The notes: a model not told the origin generated them from the sequence alone. Shown: positions 1 through 12,214, counted from the first letter of the stretch. The stretch: 64,000 bases of DNA from Hsuehochloa calcarea (GCA_036346395.1 CM070606.1:19206915-19270914); one strand, 5' to 3'. Program-made: numbers and translations.

Positions 1-305
1 CGTCAACATCTATGAGAAGTTGAGAACAGTCTGTCGGGTGATATGGAGTTATGGACCCTTTATCGCTTGGTTGCTTGGGGTCTAAGTCGCCGTGAGACTG
101 TTGAGTAGTTTAAGCTCAAGTTTTTGTCTCATGGACCAGCATGAGTCCATGTGACCTTTTGACTTGAGCTCAAGTTTTCCCAAGGAGTAATACTGGAGAT
201 GGAAGGGTTTATAAATTAGTTGGCATTCAAGAAGGGTATATAAATCTTGCTTCAAACATGTGCTGTAAACCCAGTGCTCTAACCTTACTCTCAACAAAAA
301 CGACA
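1..305. other. Flanking DNA, no gene seen
   Basis: AT-rich single-copy-looking DNA left of hAT-1. A reading frame on the minus strand here has no recognisable domain and is not supported. The last eight bases before the transposon (306-313) reappear on its far side, so this stretch and 4510 onward were contiguous before the insertion. Confidence 0.5.
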
Positions 306-313
306 CCGTAAAC
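306..313. repeat. hAT-1 target site duplication, left copy
   Basis: CCGTAAAC lies directly before the element's TAGAGGTGGG terminus and is repeated exactly at 4502-4509. Eight bases is the hAT superfamily duplication length. Confidence 0.93.
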
Positions 314-762
314 TAGAGGTGGGAGTTGGGCTGTGCCGGCCCGGCCCGGGCCCACCGTGCTTCGGGCCACGTCGTGCCGTGCCGGCTCGGTCCGATCACC
401 CTACTGTGCCGTGCCATACCGGCCCACTTCGCCTCCGGCTAGGCCCAGGCACGGTCCAAAGCCCATCGTGCTCGGGTCGTGCCGTGCCAGCCCAAGCCCA
501 GCCCAAAATTACTATATACGACGGAGGTGGCGATGGTGGTGGCGACCACCATCTTCATTCCTCTCGTGCCCGTCTAATTAAGAACCTAGTTAAAATTGAA
601 TTAATTGGTAAAAACATAGGCACGTAAATATTTCGGGGGAAAATTGAATTCTTATTGATATTTTACAGATACAATGTTACTGCCTCGTTAAAAACCTTAC
701 GCCCTAGAGTGGGGTTCCCCGAGTAAGGAAAAGAGTACAGTAACAACATGTGTACATACTAA

Positions 763-2960
763 CTACCCATCAATGTCGAGATCGTTCATGCGTTCGAGGT
801 CAGCATACGCCTGCACGATCTCAAGATCCTCCAGTTGATACTGTTGCTGCTCTTTAGCCAATTCCCCGTCCTTTGCGCATGTGATTGCCTCCACCATCTT
901 AGGCGTGAGGGATGATCTTCTTTCTTCAATTATTCTCCCTGCCATGCTGAACATTGCTTACGAAGAGCGGTGGACACGGCACCGATAGAACATCCGTGCA
1001 AAATGTGACAGCACAGGAAATGTCCGCTTGTTGTTCTTCCACCACTCGAGCAAGTCTATCTTTTCACCGGAAAGATCAGGATCGATGTTTACAAAATCAT
1101 GCCCCAGGTAGTGGTTTAGCTCTGAGACAAGATTCCACACGGGAGCTGCCTGAGATTGAGAGGACGAAGAACTGGACTTGCCCTTTAGCTTCTTCCACAA
1201 GTCAAATGTCAGGCTTTTCTTTCCTTATCGCGTCTGCTGTGAGGCCTCCGATCTCGTGGCTCTTTGCCGCGAATTTGTCATGATACATGCGGAAAACACG
1301 AAAAACTCATCTTTGACATGTGCGAAAGCTTCCAGTAATCAAGACCGAGGCATTCACCTATTCCCTCGCATCGAGCTGCAAACACAGCAACTTTTAGTAG
1401 GATCGAAAATGATAGCAAAGCAATACACGTGTGAAATAGAACCAAAATATTTAATAAATTTTCTGCATTAGTGCGGCGACATGAACTAAAGTGGATCTTT
1501 CCTAGATTTGGCAATCTTATACGCAATTAACCAAATATATTCTATAACTAAGGGAGAGGTAGGGTAATAAACACCAAATAACATCTTTGTTGCTTTATAA
1601 AAAGGTTTTAAAAACTCTCGAAAACGACTAGCAATCTGTCAATTTGAATTAGTAACTACTAGTTCATTGTCTTGAGAGTTAGCGTTGACAAAAACGGATA
1701 TGACATGTTTGTACCCTTGTAACTTCTTTAACATGATATAGGTCGAGTTCCACCTCACCTTCATGTCAAGACCGAATTTTCTTGGCTCCTTCCCATTGGC
1801 CGCGCAATACTCCACGAACCTAGCTGCCACTTGTGGGGAATTTGTGAGGTATCGAACGGCGTCGCGTACATTGTTCAAAAATCCGTCAATCGCTTGCATA
1901 CCATCTTGAACAACAAGGTTCAAAATATGGCATACGCATCTCTGGTGGAGAACATAGCCACCAATATACGTCTGCAAGCTTGGGGTGAGGATGTTCATAG
2001 CAGTCGTGTTGGCTAATGTGTTATCAAGAGTTATAGAAGCAATCTTATTATTTATCTTAAAATCATCAAGTACGTGTAGTATACGCTCGGCAATGGCCTC
2101 TCCCGTGTGTGATTTGTTAATTAGCTTAAACCCTATGACTCTCTTGTTTAGCTTGTAATTGTCGTCTAAATAATGGGCTACAACACTAAGGTAGGCACTT
2201 CTCTGGTGTGATGATGTCCAAATGTCTGAAGTTATAGCAAAAAAGAGCTGAACTTGTAGGAATAGTTCTTATAGCTCTGCTAGTTCCTTACGATACATCC
2301 GTAAAATATCAGATGTAGTGGTTCTTCTACTAACATATTGGTACTGTGGGCAAAACCCGCGTTGGACCATTCTTTTGAACATGCGACTTTCACCCATCCT
2401 AATCGGTTGATCTTCCGCGACAATATATCTAGCAATTTCCTCACAGGCAGAAAGTGGGTTGTATACCCAAGTACTTACAGAGCCACCGACCTCGAAGTTT
2501 AGTTGCGTTTGTACACCTCCCCTCGGTTCTGTGCCCTGATCTTGCGCAAGCATGCTTTGTAGTGCCGGTTCAAGTGCCCTGTCCCTGCAACTGCACGAGC
2601 AGATAATTTAGCTTGGTAATAATTACAGGTTGCGATATCTACGGTTTGGCCGTCTTAGATTTCTTGGCTCCAGGTCATGTGCTTCCAGCAATTCGCCCTT
2701 CGTCCAGACCCGCCAATGTTGCCGTCCGTGGATGCGGGAGAGAACACTGGACACCCCATTGGCTCCGGATTGCCCTGGTACTCCTCGTAGCCCTCCGTAC
2801 CGTCCATATGATGGTCATCCATGCTGCAGTCTCCCATGCTTGGCAAGAACTGGCGAGCATCAAGGGGAGTCGGAGCCGGAGGAGGACTAGGGGAGCGGCG
2901 GCGAGAGCTTACACTAAGTCGCCCTGCTATCCTTTTCGTGCTACGACTCCTCGGTAGCAT
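763..2960 (-). pseudogene. hAT transposase, interrupted (hAT-1)
   Basis: Read from 2960 downwards, the pieces follow the usual order of a plant RICESLEEPER-type transposase. First is a basic serine/arginine/proline-rich N terminus (2960-2655). Next is a BED-like finger around 2620-2540, where the second cysteine of the expected C-x2-C is a tyrosine (CNYY) while the downstream H and C remain. Then comes a segment containing MGESRMFKRMVQRGFCPQ. The catalytic core (about 2250-1639) includes TSDIWTS, AYLSVVAHYLD, CHILNLVVQDGM and VRWNSTYIMLK. Last is the C-terminal dimerisation region (1200-763) with LLEWWKNN and RSSLTPKMVEA. The core is one open stretch, but the frame changes near 2554, 2269, 1639, 1278 and 957, and stops occur between pieces. 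Some breaks could be introns or sequence errors rather than true mutations. The normal role is cut-and-paste transposition of elements with matching ends. Confidence 0.85.
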
Positions 2961-3172
2961 ACCGCTCGAAAACTCCTTGGTGCTCTAGCTCCTTGGCAGC
3001 ATAATGGGTGAATAGATGGTGAATAAATGGGGAGAGTAGATGGATGGTGAAGAAATGAGGAGAGTAGATGGTATAATGAAGAAATGAGGTGATCAAGTGA
3101 GCTGTGAGTGGATGAAGAAATGTGGTGATCAGGTGAGCTTTGAGTGGATAAATAAATGAGCACGGTGCTTCG

Positions 3173-3179
3173 TTTTATA
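3173..3179 (-). promoter_or_regulatory. TATA box of hAT-1 transposase
   Basis: On the minus strand TATAAAA lies about 215 bases upstream of the first in-frame ATG region. The equivalent TATAAAA is kept in hAT-2 at 45510-45516, which supports a real promoter. Confidence 0.5.
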
Positions 3180-3419
3180 GGCACGATCGCGCGGAGCCGT
3201 TGCTTCTCTGTGCTTATCACATCAAATTTATGTCATGTCTCACGTTCACCTGTCTCTCATGATCGCGACTTGCCCGTTGCTTCTCTGTTCTTGCCTGTTG
3301 TTTCTCGCGATTGCAAAAATTTATGACTGTGCTTGCCCGTTATCTGTCAACTTTTTCTTTCGATTTGACAGAAAGTAAAACTTTAGTCCTCTCTCTCTAA
3401 CTTATTTTCTCATTTTCTC

Positions 3420-4330
3420 TCAAACGTCACCCGACCCGATTCCCTCTGCCCCCTGTGACCGTCTCTCTCTCTCTCTCTGATTCCCTCTGCGGCTCTGCCC
3501 CCGTTTCTCTCCCCCCCCCCCGCTCCCCCCTCTTTTTCCCCGCCCCCTCGCCTCGTCTCCCTCTCTTTTTCCCCACAGTCTCCTCGTCTCCCTCGCCCGT
3601 GGCCCGTCTCCTTCGCCCCCTCTGCTCGTCTCCCTCGCCCGTCTCCGTCGCCTCCCTTCCATGTCGCCTCCATCCCCCCTTCCCCGGTCACCCCCCTCGC
3701 CGTCCTCGCCTCCCCCTTCGCCTCCCTCACGTCCTCGCCTACCCCGTCGCCTCCTCCCTACCCCTTCCCGGTCACCCCGTCGCCTCCACCCCGTCCCGGT
3801 CGCCCCTCGCCTCCCCGATCGCCGGTCGTCCCCCTCGCCCGTGCTCAACTGTGCTCCGCCCTCTCCCTAGCGGCCGAGCCGACGTGGCCTTCGGCCGCCG
3901 GCCCCTCTTCCGATGGCTCGGTGGGAGGCGGAGCGGCGGAGGCGAGCCGGCGGCGGCGGCGGTGGGGGCGAGATCTGTGCGGTGTGGCGGGAGGCGGACC
4001 GGCGGCAAAGCTGCTGAGGTGAGATCTGTGGCGAGAGACGGACAGCGAAGTGAAGCGCGCGAGGCGAGGATCGTGGCGAGGCGGTCCGGCAGCGGCGGAA
4101 GCGGCGGGGAAGAAGCGGAAGCCCTTCCGGTATGCGTCATGGCGGCGAGCGCGGTGTGGTACATGGCGAGAGAGCGGACGCCGACCCGACCCTGGCGTCC
4201 CCTTCCCCATCACCCTCCCGCCCCCCAGCCTCCTCCGCGGCGGCCTCGGCGCGCGCGCCGGTCGTCGTCGCTGCGGCGTCGCGCGCCTCGCGCCCGGCGT
4301 CAGCTCCACAGCGCGGAGGTGGAGTAAGCG
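3420..4330. repeat. Low-complexity pyrimidine-rich and GC-rich block in hAT-1
   Basis: The first part is CT/CCT runs, including an uninterrupted C tract near 3510. It grades into GGC/GCC-rich DNA. Several long frames are open on both strands at once, which reflects base composition, and none resembles a known protein. Confidence 0.7.
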
Positions 4331-4501
4331 GAGGCGTGCCGGCCGGGCCCGGCCGTGCCCGGTCGTGCCGCCCGACGGGCCGGCTTGCGCGGACAAGACG
4401 CCACCACCATTGGTGGCCGGCCCGACTGCGTCGGGCCGAGTTGCGTCTTTGGGCGGCCGGGCTTTAAGTGGCGGAAAAGCACGGCCTGACTCCCACCTCT
4501 A

Positions 4502-4509
4502 CCGTAAAC
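4502..4509. repeat. hAT-1 target site duplication, right copy
   Basis: CCGTAAAC follows the terminal CACCTCTA and matches 306-313 exactly. Confidence 0.93.
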
Positions 4510-4681
4510 TGTAACGCATTGCACGTAAAATCGAAATCTCTAGTTTTCACCTATTGGTGAAGCTAATGTCACTGAATTTGGCAAGATTTATAGCACCACA
4601 TAAGCCGACTAACACCAAAAATTGACTTCTGGGAGAGTTTTAGACCACTAATAAGGTAAGTATTGGCAATACAAAAATTTG
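4510..4681. other. Flanking DNA, nothing recognised
   Basis: Short AT-rich stretch between hAT-1 and the probable MITE. No frame, repeat or RNA signal was seen. Confidence 0.5.
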
Positions 4682-4993
4682 GCTTCCTTTGGAATGAAGG
4701 GAAAATGGAGGAATTTTGGAGGATTTGAATTCTATAGGAAAATTTCATGCCATGACATTTGCAACAAAGAAATGACTCCTAACGATTCCTTTGAAATTCG
4801 TGTGAAATTGGTTATTCCATAGGAATGTTGGAAAACAAACCTTTGTGTCTTGACATCATGTGTTTTTCATGTGTGATATCCCAACGGTTATTTTCGAAGT
4901 ACGTTCTAAATTCATATTTCTTGTCTTATTCCATAGGACGTAACATCATCCTACTCTCGCGTGTATGGTTTTCTATGTTTCAAACGGGCCTTT
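4682..4993. mobile_element. Probable PIF/Harbinger-like MITE
   Basis: About 310 bp, starting GGCTTCCTTTGGAATG and ending with the roughly inverted TTTCAAACGGGCC. It has internal short TTTGGAA/CATAGGAA motifs and no coding capacity. This look (a GGCC..TTTGGAATG end and a cATTCCATAGGA interior) is typical of small rice MITEs. Termini are imperfect and a TTA/TTT-type 3-bp duplication is only suggested, so the family is tentative. Confidence 0.5.
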
Positions 4994-5229
4994 AATAGGG
5001 TTTCGACTAAAAAATCCAAATTTCAGATAATTAGAAAATAGTGACTATGGTACATGTGTATGTAATTTAGGTTACTTACAAACACTCTTTCCACTGTCCA
5101 TTAACGATCCTACAAGTCAGAACGGCGGGGAGTGGGAAAAATGTCGAGGGAAGAAAAGGTTTAAGAACTTTTTTGAACCTAGAAGTTGCATATACCATAG
5201 CCATTCCCAAATTCATTGCTACACAAAAC
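4994..5229. other. Unassigned DNA
   Basis: No recognisable gene or repeat. A minus-strand frame reaching into 5345 has no known domain. Confidence 0.4.
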
Positions 5230-5328
5230 CTCATCACACAGTTTTTGAACGTCGAATTTATGTATGCGTGATAATGACGGTCATCCTGAGCGGTTTTCAA
5301 ATCGTCTGTGAAGAAAGGTATCCTGAGG

Positions 5329-5519
5329 CGATTCTTGTTGAGCAAATGCGTGATAGTGTTTCTATTGCAAAAAAAATCGGATTTTTAATGTTTCATAGTT
5401 GGTACCATTACAGTTTAATTACTATCACAGACGGTTCTTGTTGAGCAAATGCAGTGATAATTTTCTATTGCAAAAAAATCAGATTTTGAATGTTTCATAG
5501 TTGGTACCATCACAGTTTA
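5329..5519. repeat. Direct duplication in CACTA subterminal region
   Basis: 5329-5417 and 5432-5519 are near-identical segments of about 88 bases (from C-G-A/G-TTCTTGTTGAGC to CACAGTTTA), separated by 14 bases that contain one TCACAGACGG motif. Confidence 0.85.
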
Positions 5520-5585
5520 TGTGAGCTTTTCATCTTGAGACTCTTAAAAATACATAAAAATGCATCACCCTATACAAAAACCTTC

Positions 5586-5930
5586 CTAACCTCCCCTTAC
5601 GACTGTGAGTACCCGATCTGCCCATCTTGACCATGGCGTCGACAAAGAGGGTCTTGAGAAGGCCAGTAGAGTCAACGATGTCGGCGGCGGAGGTGTCGTT
5701 GTAAACGCGGCGTCGGAGGTGATGACGGCGAAGCCATTGCGGATGTGAGCCGCTGCAGGGTTAGCTACTATGATCGATCGAGCCATCGAAGAAGAAGAAG
5801 TTTGTTTACTTACAGTTGAGGAGGACGAGGTCCTTGTCGTGGAGTCTGCAGCGGCGAACTTGGACGGCACGTCAGCGAGGCGAAGTCGATAGCACGTCGG
5901 CGTCTCGCGGGTTCGACACCCTCCCCATCA
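5586..5930 (-). other. Possible captured host sequence in CACTA element
   Basis: This GC-rich block between the two subterminal arrays can be read on the minus strand as a short protein-like stretch. The fragments LLKTLFVDAMVKMG and AAAHIRNGFAVITSD are visible in different frames with a frame change near 5690. The segment does not resemble CACTA transposase. CACTA elements often pick up host exons, so capture is plausible, but I do not recognise the donor. Confidence 0.3.
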
Positions 5931-6385
5931 CATCCCACCTCGACTCAACTATTATTTATAAGGACATCGCCAAAATATTTTGCCTCCCGCGCACGCGTTC
6001 AAAAATTTTCGAACTCCCGCGCTGCGAATCACATACGGTTTCATACAAAAACTGTTTGTGATGACATATCACAGATGGTTCGTATCATGAACTGTCTGTG
6101 AAGTATCCTGACAGTTCTATTTACAAATTGTCTATGGTACTTCACGAGGCGGTTACGTGCAAAGCCGTCGTGATACTTCCTGACGATTCACTCTAAGTCA
6201 TCACAGATGGTTCGTGGTCAGAACCGTCTGTGATACTTCACAGACGGTTATATTTACAAACCGTCTGTGATATGTCCATATCACAGACGGTTCGTCTTGG
6301 AACCGTCTGTAATTATTTTAATACGAGACGGTTTCAAAGAACCATTATGTGATGAGGCGTCTTTATGACCTGTTTTGTAATAGTG

Positions 6386-7365
6386 ATTAGAAATGAAATA
6401 AAAACTAAGAAACCCAAAAGACAAGCAGAAGAGAAGTAACAAATTATCCCAAAGAACCGCATGAAGTCTTTAAAACGTAGAAAGATGTCAATATGAAATA
6501 TTAAATTTGACAAAAAAAACAATAAGTTTATGAGTTGATATATTTAAAAACATAATATTGTCGAGGACTACAAATCGAGCACCTCTTTGAAGGAATATTT
6601 TTACACCAGTCCACGTATACTAAGAGGATATTGGACAGAACAAACTTTGAGAAATCTCATACAAGAAGTACCCCTACGTTGGAAAAGGCATTGGGCCTGA
6701 AACCCCATAACAAAGTGCAATCAGGCCACTATTATACCAGGATTGGTATTGCTTTTCCAGTAAATTGTCTGGTAAGGTTAAAAAGCGTAGATCCAACCAC
6801 AAGACATTGGATAGTACTAAGCACGTTCTCAGTACCTCCAAGATACACACGATCTTGGTTTATATTTTCAAAGAACAAAGATTCGGACTGGATTATAAAT
6901 GTATTTATTTATCTGTGATGGTTCAACCAGCCATCTCATGGCGGTCTATTAGTCCTAAATAACTACGTCTACTAAGAGATAATAGCGTTATGTGAAGCTT
7001 CACTCGAGTGTGTTTGGCTTAATAGACTTATCCATCATACCTAGGAAGCATGTAGTGTAAAATTAAAGAAGAAATAGTGCAGCTTACATTTTACAGACGA
7101 GGAATAGCTACATGAAAACTCACTAAGGATATTGCTCCCATCGTCATAAAGTGTGGGAGAACGGTGAGATAGAAACCCATAAGCTTTCGAGTAGTTAAAA
7201 CCTAGCAAATTTATTCACTTAGTCATTGCCTGCAAGTAGGGATCATGTTTGTGGCATTGAAATTAGAATATTCAAAATGCTATTGTGTTATACTTTTTTG
7301 TTAACTGAGTTTTTTCATACTGGGTTTTCTTAATCGAAGGTTTTTTATGAGTTAACATGTGCAAT
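6386..7365. other. Unassigned DNA between two CACTA-type ends
   Basis: About 1 kb of AT-rich DNA. A plus-strand frame at 6631-6918 has no recognisable domain. No terminal repeats or LTR signals could be placed. Confidence 0.4.
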
Positions 7366-7580
7366 CACTACTATAAAAAAAACTTAATACTGGACGTCTC
7401 ATCACAGACAGTTGACCAAAACTGTATGTATTAAATACAATCACAGACGGTTTTGATTTAACGACCGTCTATGTTACTGACCGCGCTAAAAACCATCTGT
7501 GAAAAAGTAATATATCACATACAATTTGTATTGAAAACTATATATGAAGTATCACAGACGTTCTGAACAAATCACGGAGC
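7366..7580. mobile_element. CACTA element left end, truncated
   Basis: Begins CACTACTATAAAAAAAAC and within 200 bases contains several TCACAGACGG / CCGTCT motifs like those at 5230-6370. The motif density stops near 7580 and no matching right terminus is visible, so only a terminal fragment can be supported. Confidence 0.6.
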
Positions 7581-8029
7581 AAGATAAAATCGGAAAATAC
7601 TAACAAGATGCTCTCGATGGGCATTTGGTCGTCCCGCGTTGCCATTTTACCGAGGAGGCAGACGGGGCGTGGTTGTTAATAAACACTCCCCGTTCTCAAA
7701 TAGATGAAGTGTTGGAATGTGTGCCGAACTTTGACCATTAATACATAAAAAAAAATTAGATTTGTCACACAGAAATGATACATTAGTACATTCGTCGTCG
7801 AAGGTACTTTCACGTCATTATATTTCTGATATTTTTATAACATATAATTAGAAAAGATAATGATCAAAAGTGTATTGCACACCCGATGTCCAAAGGACAA
7901 GTAAAAAGAAAAGAGTGAGCAGGGCATCTCTTATAGCATATACGTTATGTTCTGACCTAAAAGTGCTAATAAAGTGAAGGCTACAGGAATAAATCTTTCT
8001 ATCTGTGAGCCCTTGAAATTGAATCCGTT
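7581..8029. other. Unassigned DNA
   Basis: No gene or clear repeat. It may include the decayed edge of the solo LTR that follows. Confidence 0.35.
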
Positions 8030-11000
8030 TCAAGTCAAGTGATTGCACTAAGGGCACAACACTTAACAAGCAGCGATTTAGTGCGGATATGTGTCTCATG
8101 TTAGCTCTTAAGGATAAGTGGATAATATGCACATATCCAAATACAACATTGCAATCACATCCATACACAAATATATAAACATAAAATAATCGTTATTACA
8201 ACATCATTAAATGGAACCTTAAGATACAAGTTTGCATAAGAGAATTCGACCGCCAAATTTAATTATAACCAAATTAAATCGCATCGGAAGATAAATTAGA
8301 AAATAAAAGAGAAAAACCAAGTTGGCATGCACAAACCCACAAGCAACTAACTGGAGTTAAAGTCGTAGCGTCTGTCGTACTAAAACCCGATTCGAATGAC
8401 TTCTCTCACCTGCAGTATGAACAATCCGATTGAGTACAAAAATGTACTAGCAAAACTTACAAATAACAATATATAATAAATACATTTAAGTGTCAAAGGA
8501 ATGCTACTGCACTAGGCGATTTTCAGCATAAAGCAAGTTTTTCTTTGAGATAACTGATATAGATTCAAATTGTCATTTGTTAAACATATAAAAATATTAT
8601 ATATAACAGCATATATTTCCCAATTCATGATCAACAACAATAGATACTCCAATTATAATCAACACATGAACTTCCTGTTCGTGACACAATTCATTTCTTA
8701 ACAAATCAACACGTGAACTTCCCGTTCGTGATAACATACAAGATTTGAACAATTCAACATATTAACAATATTTCCAACCATAACCCAAACCCAAATTCCC
8801 ATAAGCTAACTATCCATGGTTTCACCAAACGATGTCCATAACCGAGGACACGTCTATTCGAATAGATTTTTAAACTCTGCAGAGGTGTACAGCTTTCCCC
8901 ACACGATATGAATACCTCGTACTGTCCCCATGCACTCTTCTGTAGGAGTGTGATTGAGATATCATAACGAGGCCGTTACAAATGCCATGTCCTAACTATC
9001 AAACCACCCGAGGATCTAACCCATGGTAGGCTATCGTTCGCGCTGAACCACTGGTACACTCCGTTGTGTAAGTAAATCCCTTGCGCACAAGAGACCCCAA
9101 AGGGTAAGTAAGGTGAAACTTAACATTCCCCCACTAGATTGATAAGACAACAACAACACAATACTTGTCAACCTAATTGTGTGTTGATAACTAACACATA
9201 ACAAATTATTTAGCCAAGCCATCGCCCATAAACTCAGCGTGCAGTTGCACATGAGACTGGTTCGACAAACCACATACCAGTCCTTAATCACCCAGACGGG
9301 GCTACACAAATCCGGGATAATCTCCCTTCATCACCCTATCACCCGTCCAAGTCCATCACACAAAAGCACAACCCAACACGACCACAATATCCATATTCGA
9401 AGATCTGCACATATTCCTCAAATTCAACACATTACAATCCATACATTCCTAAAATTTTATCAAGATTCGATTCAATCCATCGGTGATGGACTAGCTCCTT
9501 CAACCGCTTTTGACTACAACTACTTGCTCGGCTAAGCATCGTTCTAACATACAACAGAAAATTCTCATACATACATATATCCTAGGCAATCAATTGAACA
9601 AAAGGATATCAATATTTAAGGAAGGTAAATGCAGCAAGAGGATATAACTAAACTACTCATTTGACATACAAGTATTTAAAATTAAAGCAATGCATAGAAT
9701 ACTTAAAAATCAACAAAGATACTTTTTGAAACTAATAGGAATTAAACATGCATCAAATGAGTGGATTGCTTTCCTTTACTGGTATCACACTTGATTACTC
9801 TCTACATGAAACCACAATTCGTCGAAATTGTCCAAAACCTACCGAAAGACGATATTGCCATAAACGCCAAATAAAGCCAAAAAAAATCCAAAGTACTAAA
9901 AAATGCATGAAATTTATACAGTACGTATATGATGATTTTAAATAATTTTAGGTGAAATAATTAGTTCAATTGAGTTAGTATGTGAAAGTTATAGCAATTT
10001 TAAAATTAGATTTCTGGAAAATACTAAAAAAAATGCCATTTAGTTATTGTTTATCCAATTTTTAGATTTTTCGTGAAGATTTGTAGAATAGTGGTGGAGA
10101 TAAGGATTAAATGGATGGATAGAGAATAAAATGTTATGATCAAAATAAATTAGTTCATCTTATTTGGACTTCATATGAATTAGTTATGATTTTTCATAGT
10201 TAAAAGCACTTTCTAGTGTAAAGATAATTCGATTTTGGATCAATTTCAAAAAAAAAATTATGTAATATAAACATATTTCCAAGCTATTTCAAATTAAAGT
10301 ACATTAAAAATTACAATTATCAAAATTAGTTTCACTCGATTTGGAGTTAATTTGCATTAGTTATGAATTTTTGAAGTTAAATGAATTTTCAGTGTATAAA
10401 TAATTCGTTTTGGATTTTCTAAAAGAATTAAATACTTTTTATGCCGAGAGGAATCTAGCCATAGCCTATGACAGGTGGGGTCCAGTGTATAGTGTTATTT
10501 TCTATTTAATTTCTGAATTAAATTTCCTACTGATAGGTGGGCCCTACTTGTCATTGACCTAGTTTATGAAAATATTGCATGGACCGAAAGTCTACAAGCT
10601 TGGTCCACGGGTTCACCGTCCATATTACTATGCACTTAAAGTGCGGGGCCCGCGTGTAATAGACTCATAACCTTTTAAGACAACTATTAATTAAATCTAA
10701 GTAATCATTAGCTTTAAATGGTATGATTAACCCTAATGGTCTTACTACGGTCGCGGTCGGAAATCCGACAATGCGAGCTCGCTTGGCCGGAGCCCGCGGC
10801 GACGGCCATGGCGGCCGACCAAGGGCATGAATGGGCTCACAAAAATCGTGGACCTATTGGTGGTGGCGGCGGTTGGCCGACCTAGAACGACGGCGAGCCA
10901 GAGAGTGGCGACGGTGCTCATACAACAACGTGCCTGCACCAAATTGATGATGCAATGAGCACAAAAATGCATGGGTGAGCTATTGGTGGACTCCAAGAAG

Positions 11001-12214
11001 CTTACTAGAGGTTGAAGTGGCAGGAAGCTCGGAGAAGCGCTATTGTCGGTAATGGCGGCGGCGATCACTGACTTCACGTGGAGACTAGGGCCTAAGCCAA
11101 GAAACCAAAAATCAAAGGTAAGGAAAACTTCGTGATGGATCTAAATGGTGTCGTGTATGGAATTGGAAAGCGATTCACTGGCGACAAAATGACCATGAAT
11201 AGGGTTGTCGGTAGACAATTGGGGAAAATCTAAATTCCAAAACTCTTGTGCACCAAAGTAAAAATTGATTGAGGGACTCTTGCTCAAATGAGCTAAAATA
11301 GAAAAGGCATGGAAAGTAGGAGATGAGGATCTTGCGGCAAGGACTTTACAGAAGAGATGAGCTCGACAAGCCTCCTCTCCTTGGCCATCGAGAGGAGAAG
11401 TGAGGAAGGAGGAAATGCGGTGGTTTTGTCGGGCTAGAAGGACGAAGGAGCTACTGGCGTGAGTGTGGTGCTCGGGGTGGTCGCGAAGGGCGGCAGAACA
11501 GCGTGGATGGAGGCGGCGAGCTTGCGCGGCACATGGCGCTCGCGCTGCGGCGCGCCTACTCGAGATGAAGACGAGGCGGCGTGCGGGCCCAGTCGTCGGC
11601 GATTGCGGAGAGTGGTGTGGTGGCGGGTTGGGTCGCGTTAGTTGGCTCGGGTCAGTCGGAGTTTGGTGCGACTCGGCCGAGTGCAGTGCAGCTAGGTTTA
11701 AGTGGTTGGGTTGAACCGGGTTCGTTGGGGTCGGTCGGATCAACAGTGTTTGAGTTTGAGGTTTGAATTGGTTTGAGAGAAGCAACGAGTTTGGTGAGGC
11801 TTTAAAAATAGCAAATAAAATATAAAAATTACGAAACTTTCGTGGATGCTCTCGATTTCAAATAGAACCTAGAAAAATTTCTTAAGGTCTTGTTCATGCT
11901 CAGTTCTTAGAATTAATTCATTTTCTTATTTGCAATTGTAAGTTGGTTTGAATTTTGGTGAGATTAGTTTGACTTTTAAAAATTTAGGAAAATTCATATT
12001 CATTCAAGATGAATAATCTAGTGTTTGAATAAGTTATTTTTAGAAACTTTTATGCACACGTTTTTAGTTTCAAATTGAAGTTTGATTTCAACATAGGTTT
12101 TAAAAATTCTAGGCGAACTTTAATACAAATAACAAAAGTTTAAAATTATTTCAAAAATTACACATATGATCGATAAGATGATTGGCTAAACCAACTTAAG
12201 GATTTTGGGGACGT

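Larger units (their letters stand above)
314..4501 (-). mobile_element. hAT-1: complete hAT DNA transposon (RICESLEEPER/Ac-like)
   Basis: The element is 4188 bp. It begins TAGAGGTGGGAGT and ends ACTCCCACCTCTA, a clear terminal inverted repeat, with an exact 8-bp duplication CCGTAAAC on both sides. The subterminal 150 bases at each end are crowded with GCC/GGC and CCGGCCC motifs, as expected for transposase binding sites. The minus strand encodes a hAT transposase (763-2960) with a TATA box upstream. Between the promoter and the right end (3420-4500) is a long pyrimidine-rich then GC-rich stretch without credible coding. Superfamily membership is well supported. The element keeps both ends but its transposase is broken, so it could move only with help from another source. 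A related copy, hAT-2, sits about 40 kb away in opposite orientation. Confidence 0.92.
5230..6385. mobile_element. Non-autonomous CACTA element; right end defined, left end uncertain
   Basis: The right end reads CCTGTTTTGTAATAGTG, the inverse of a CACTATTACAAAACAGG terminus. Both flanks (5230-5560 and 6040-6370) carry many copies, in both orientations, of a subterminal motif close to TCACAGACGGTT / AACCGTCTGTGA. Arrays of short bidirectional subterminal motifs are the hallmark of CACTA (En/Spm) elements, where they bind transposase. No transposase is present. The middle (5586-5930) has a different, GC-richer composition. A matching CACTA-type left terminus was not found, so the left boundary is approximate or lost. 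Confidence 0.7.

Noticed and set aside
3455..4327. A 290-codon open frame in hAT-1
   Set aside because: Made of CCT and GGC runs between the transposase promoter and the terminal repeat, with no domain and overlapping open frames on the other strand.
11141..11785. A 214-codon minus-strand frame
   Set aside because: Lies in the GC-richer promoter-like zone of the solo LTR, is Pro/Ser-rich and has no domain.
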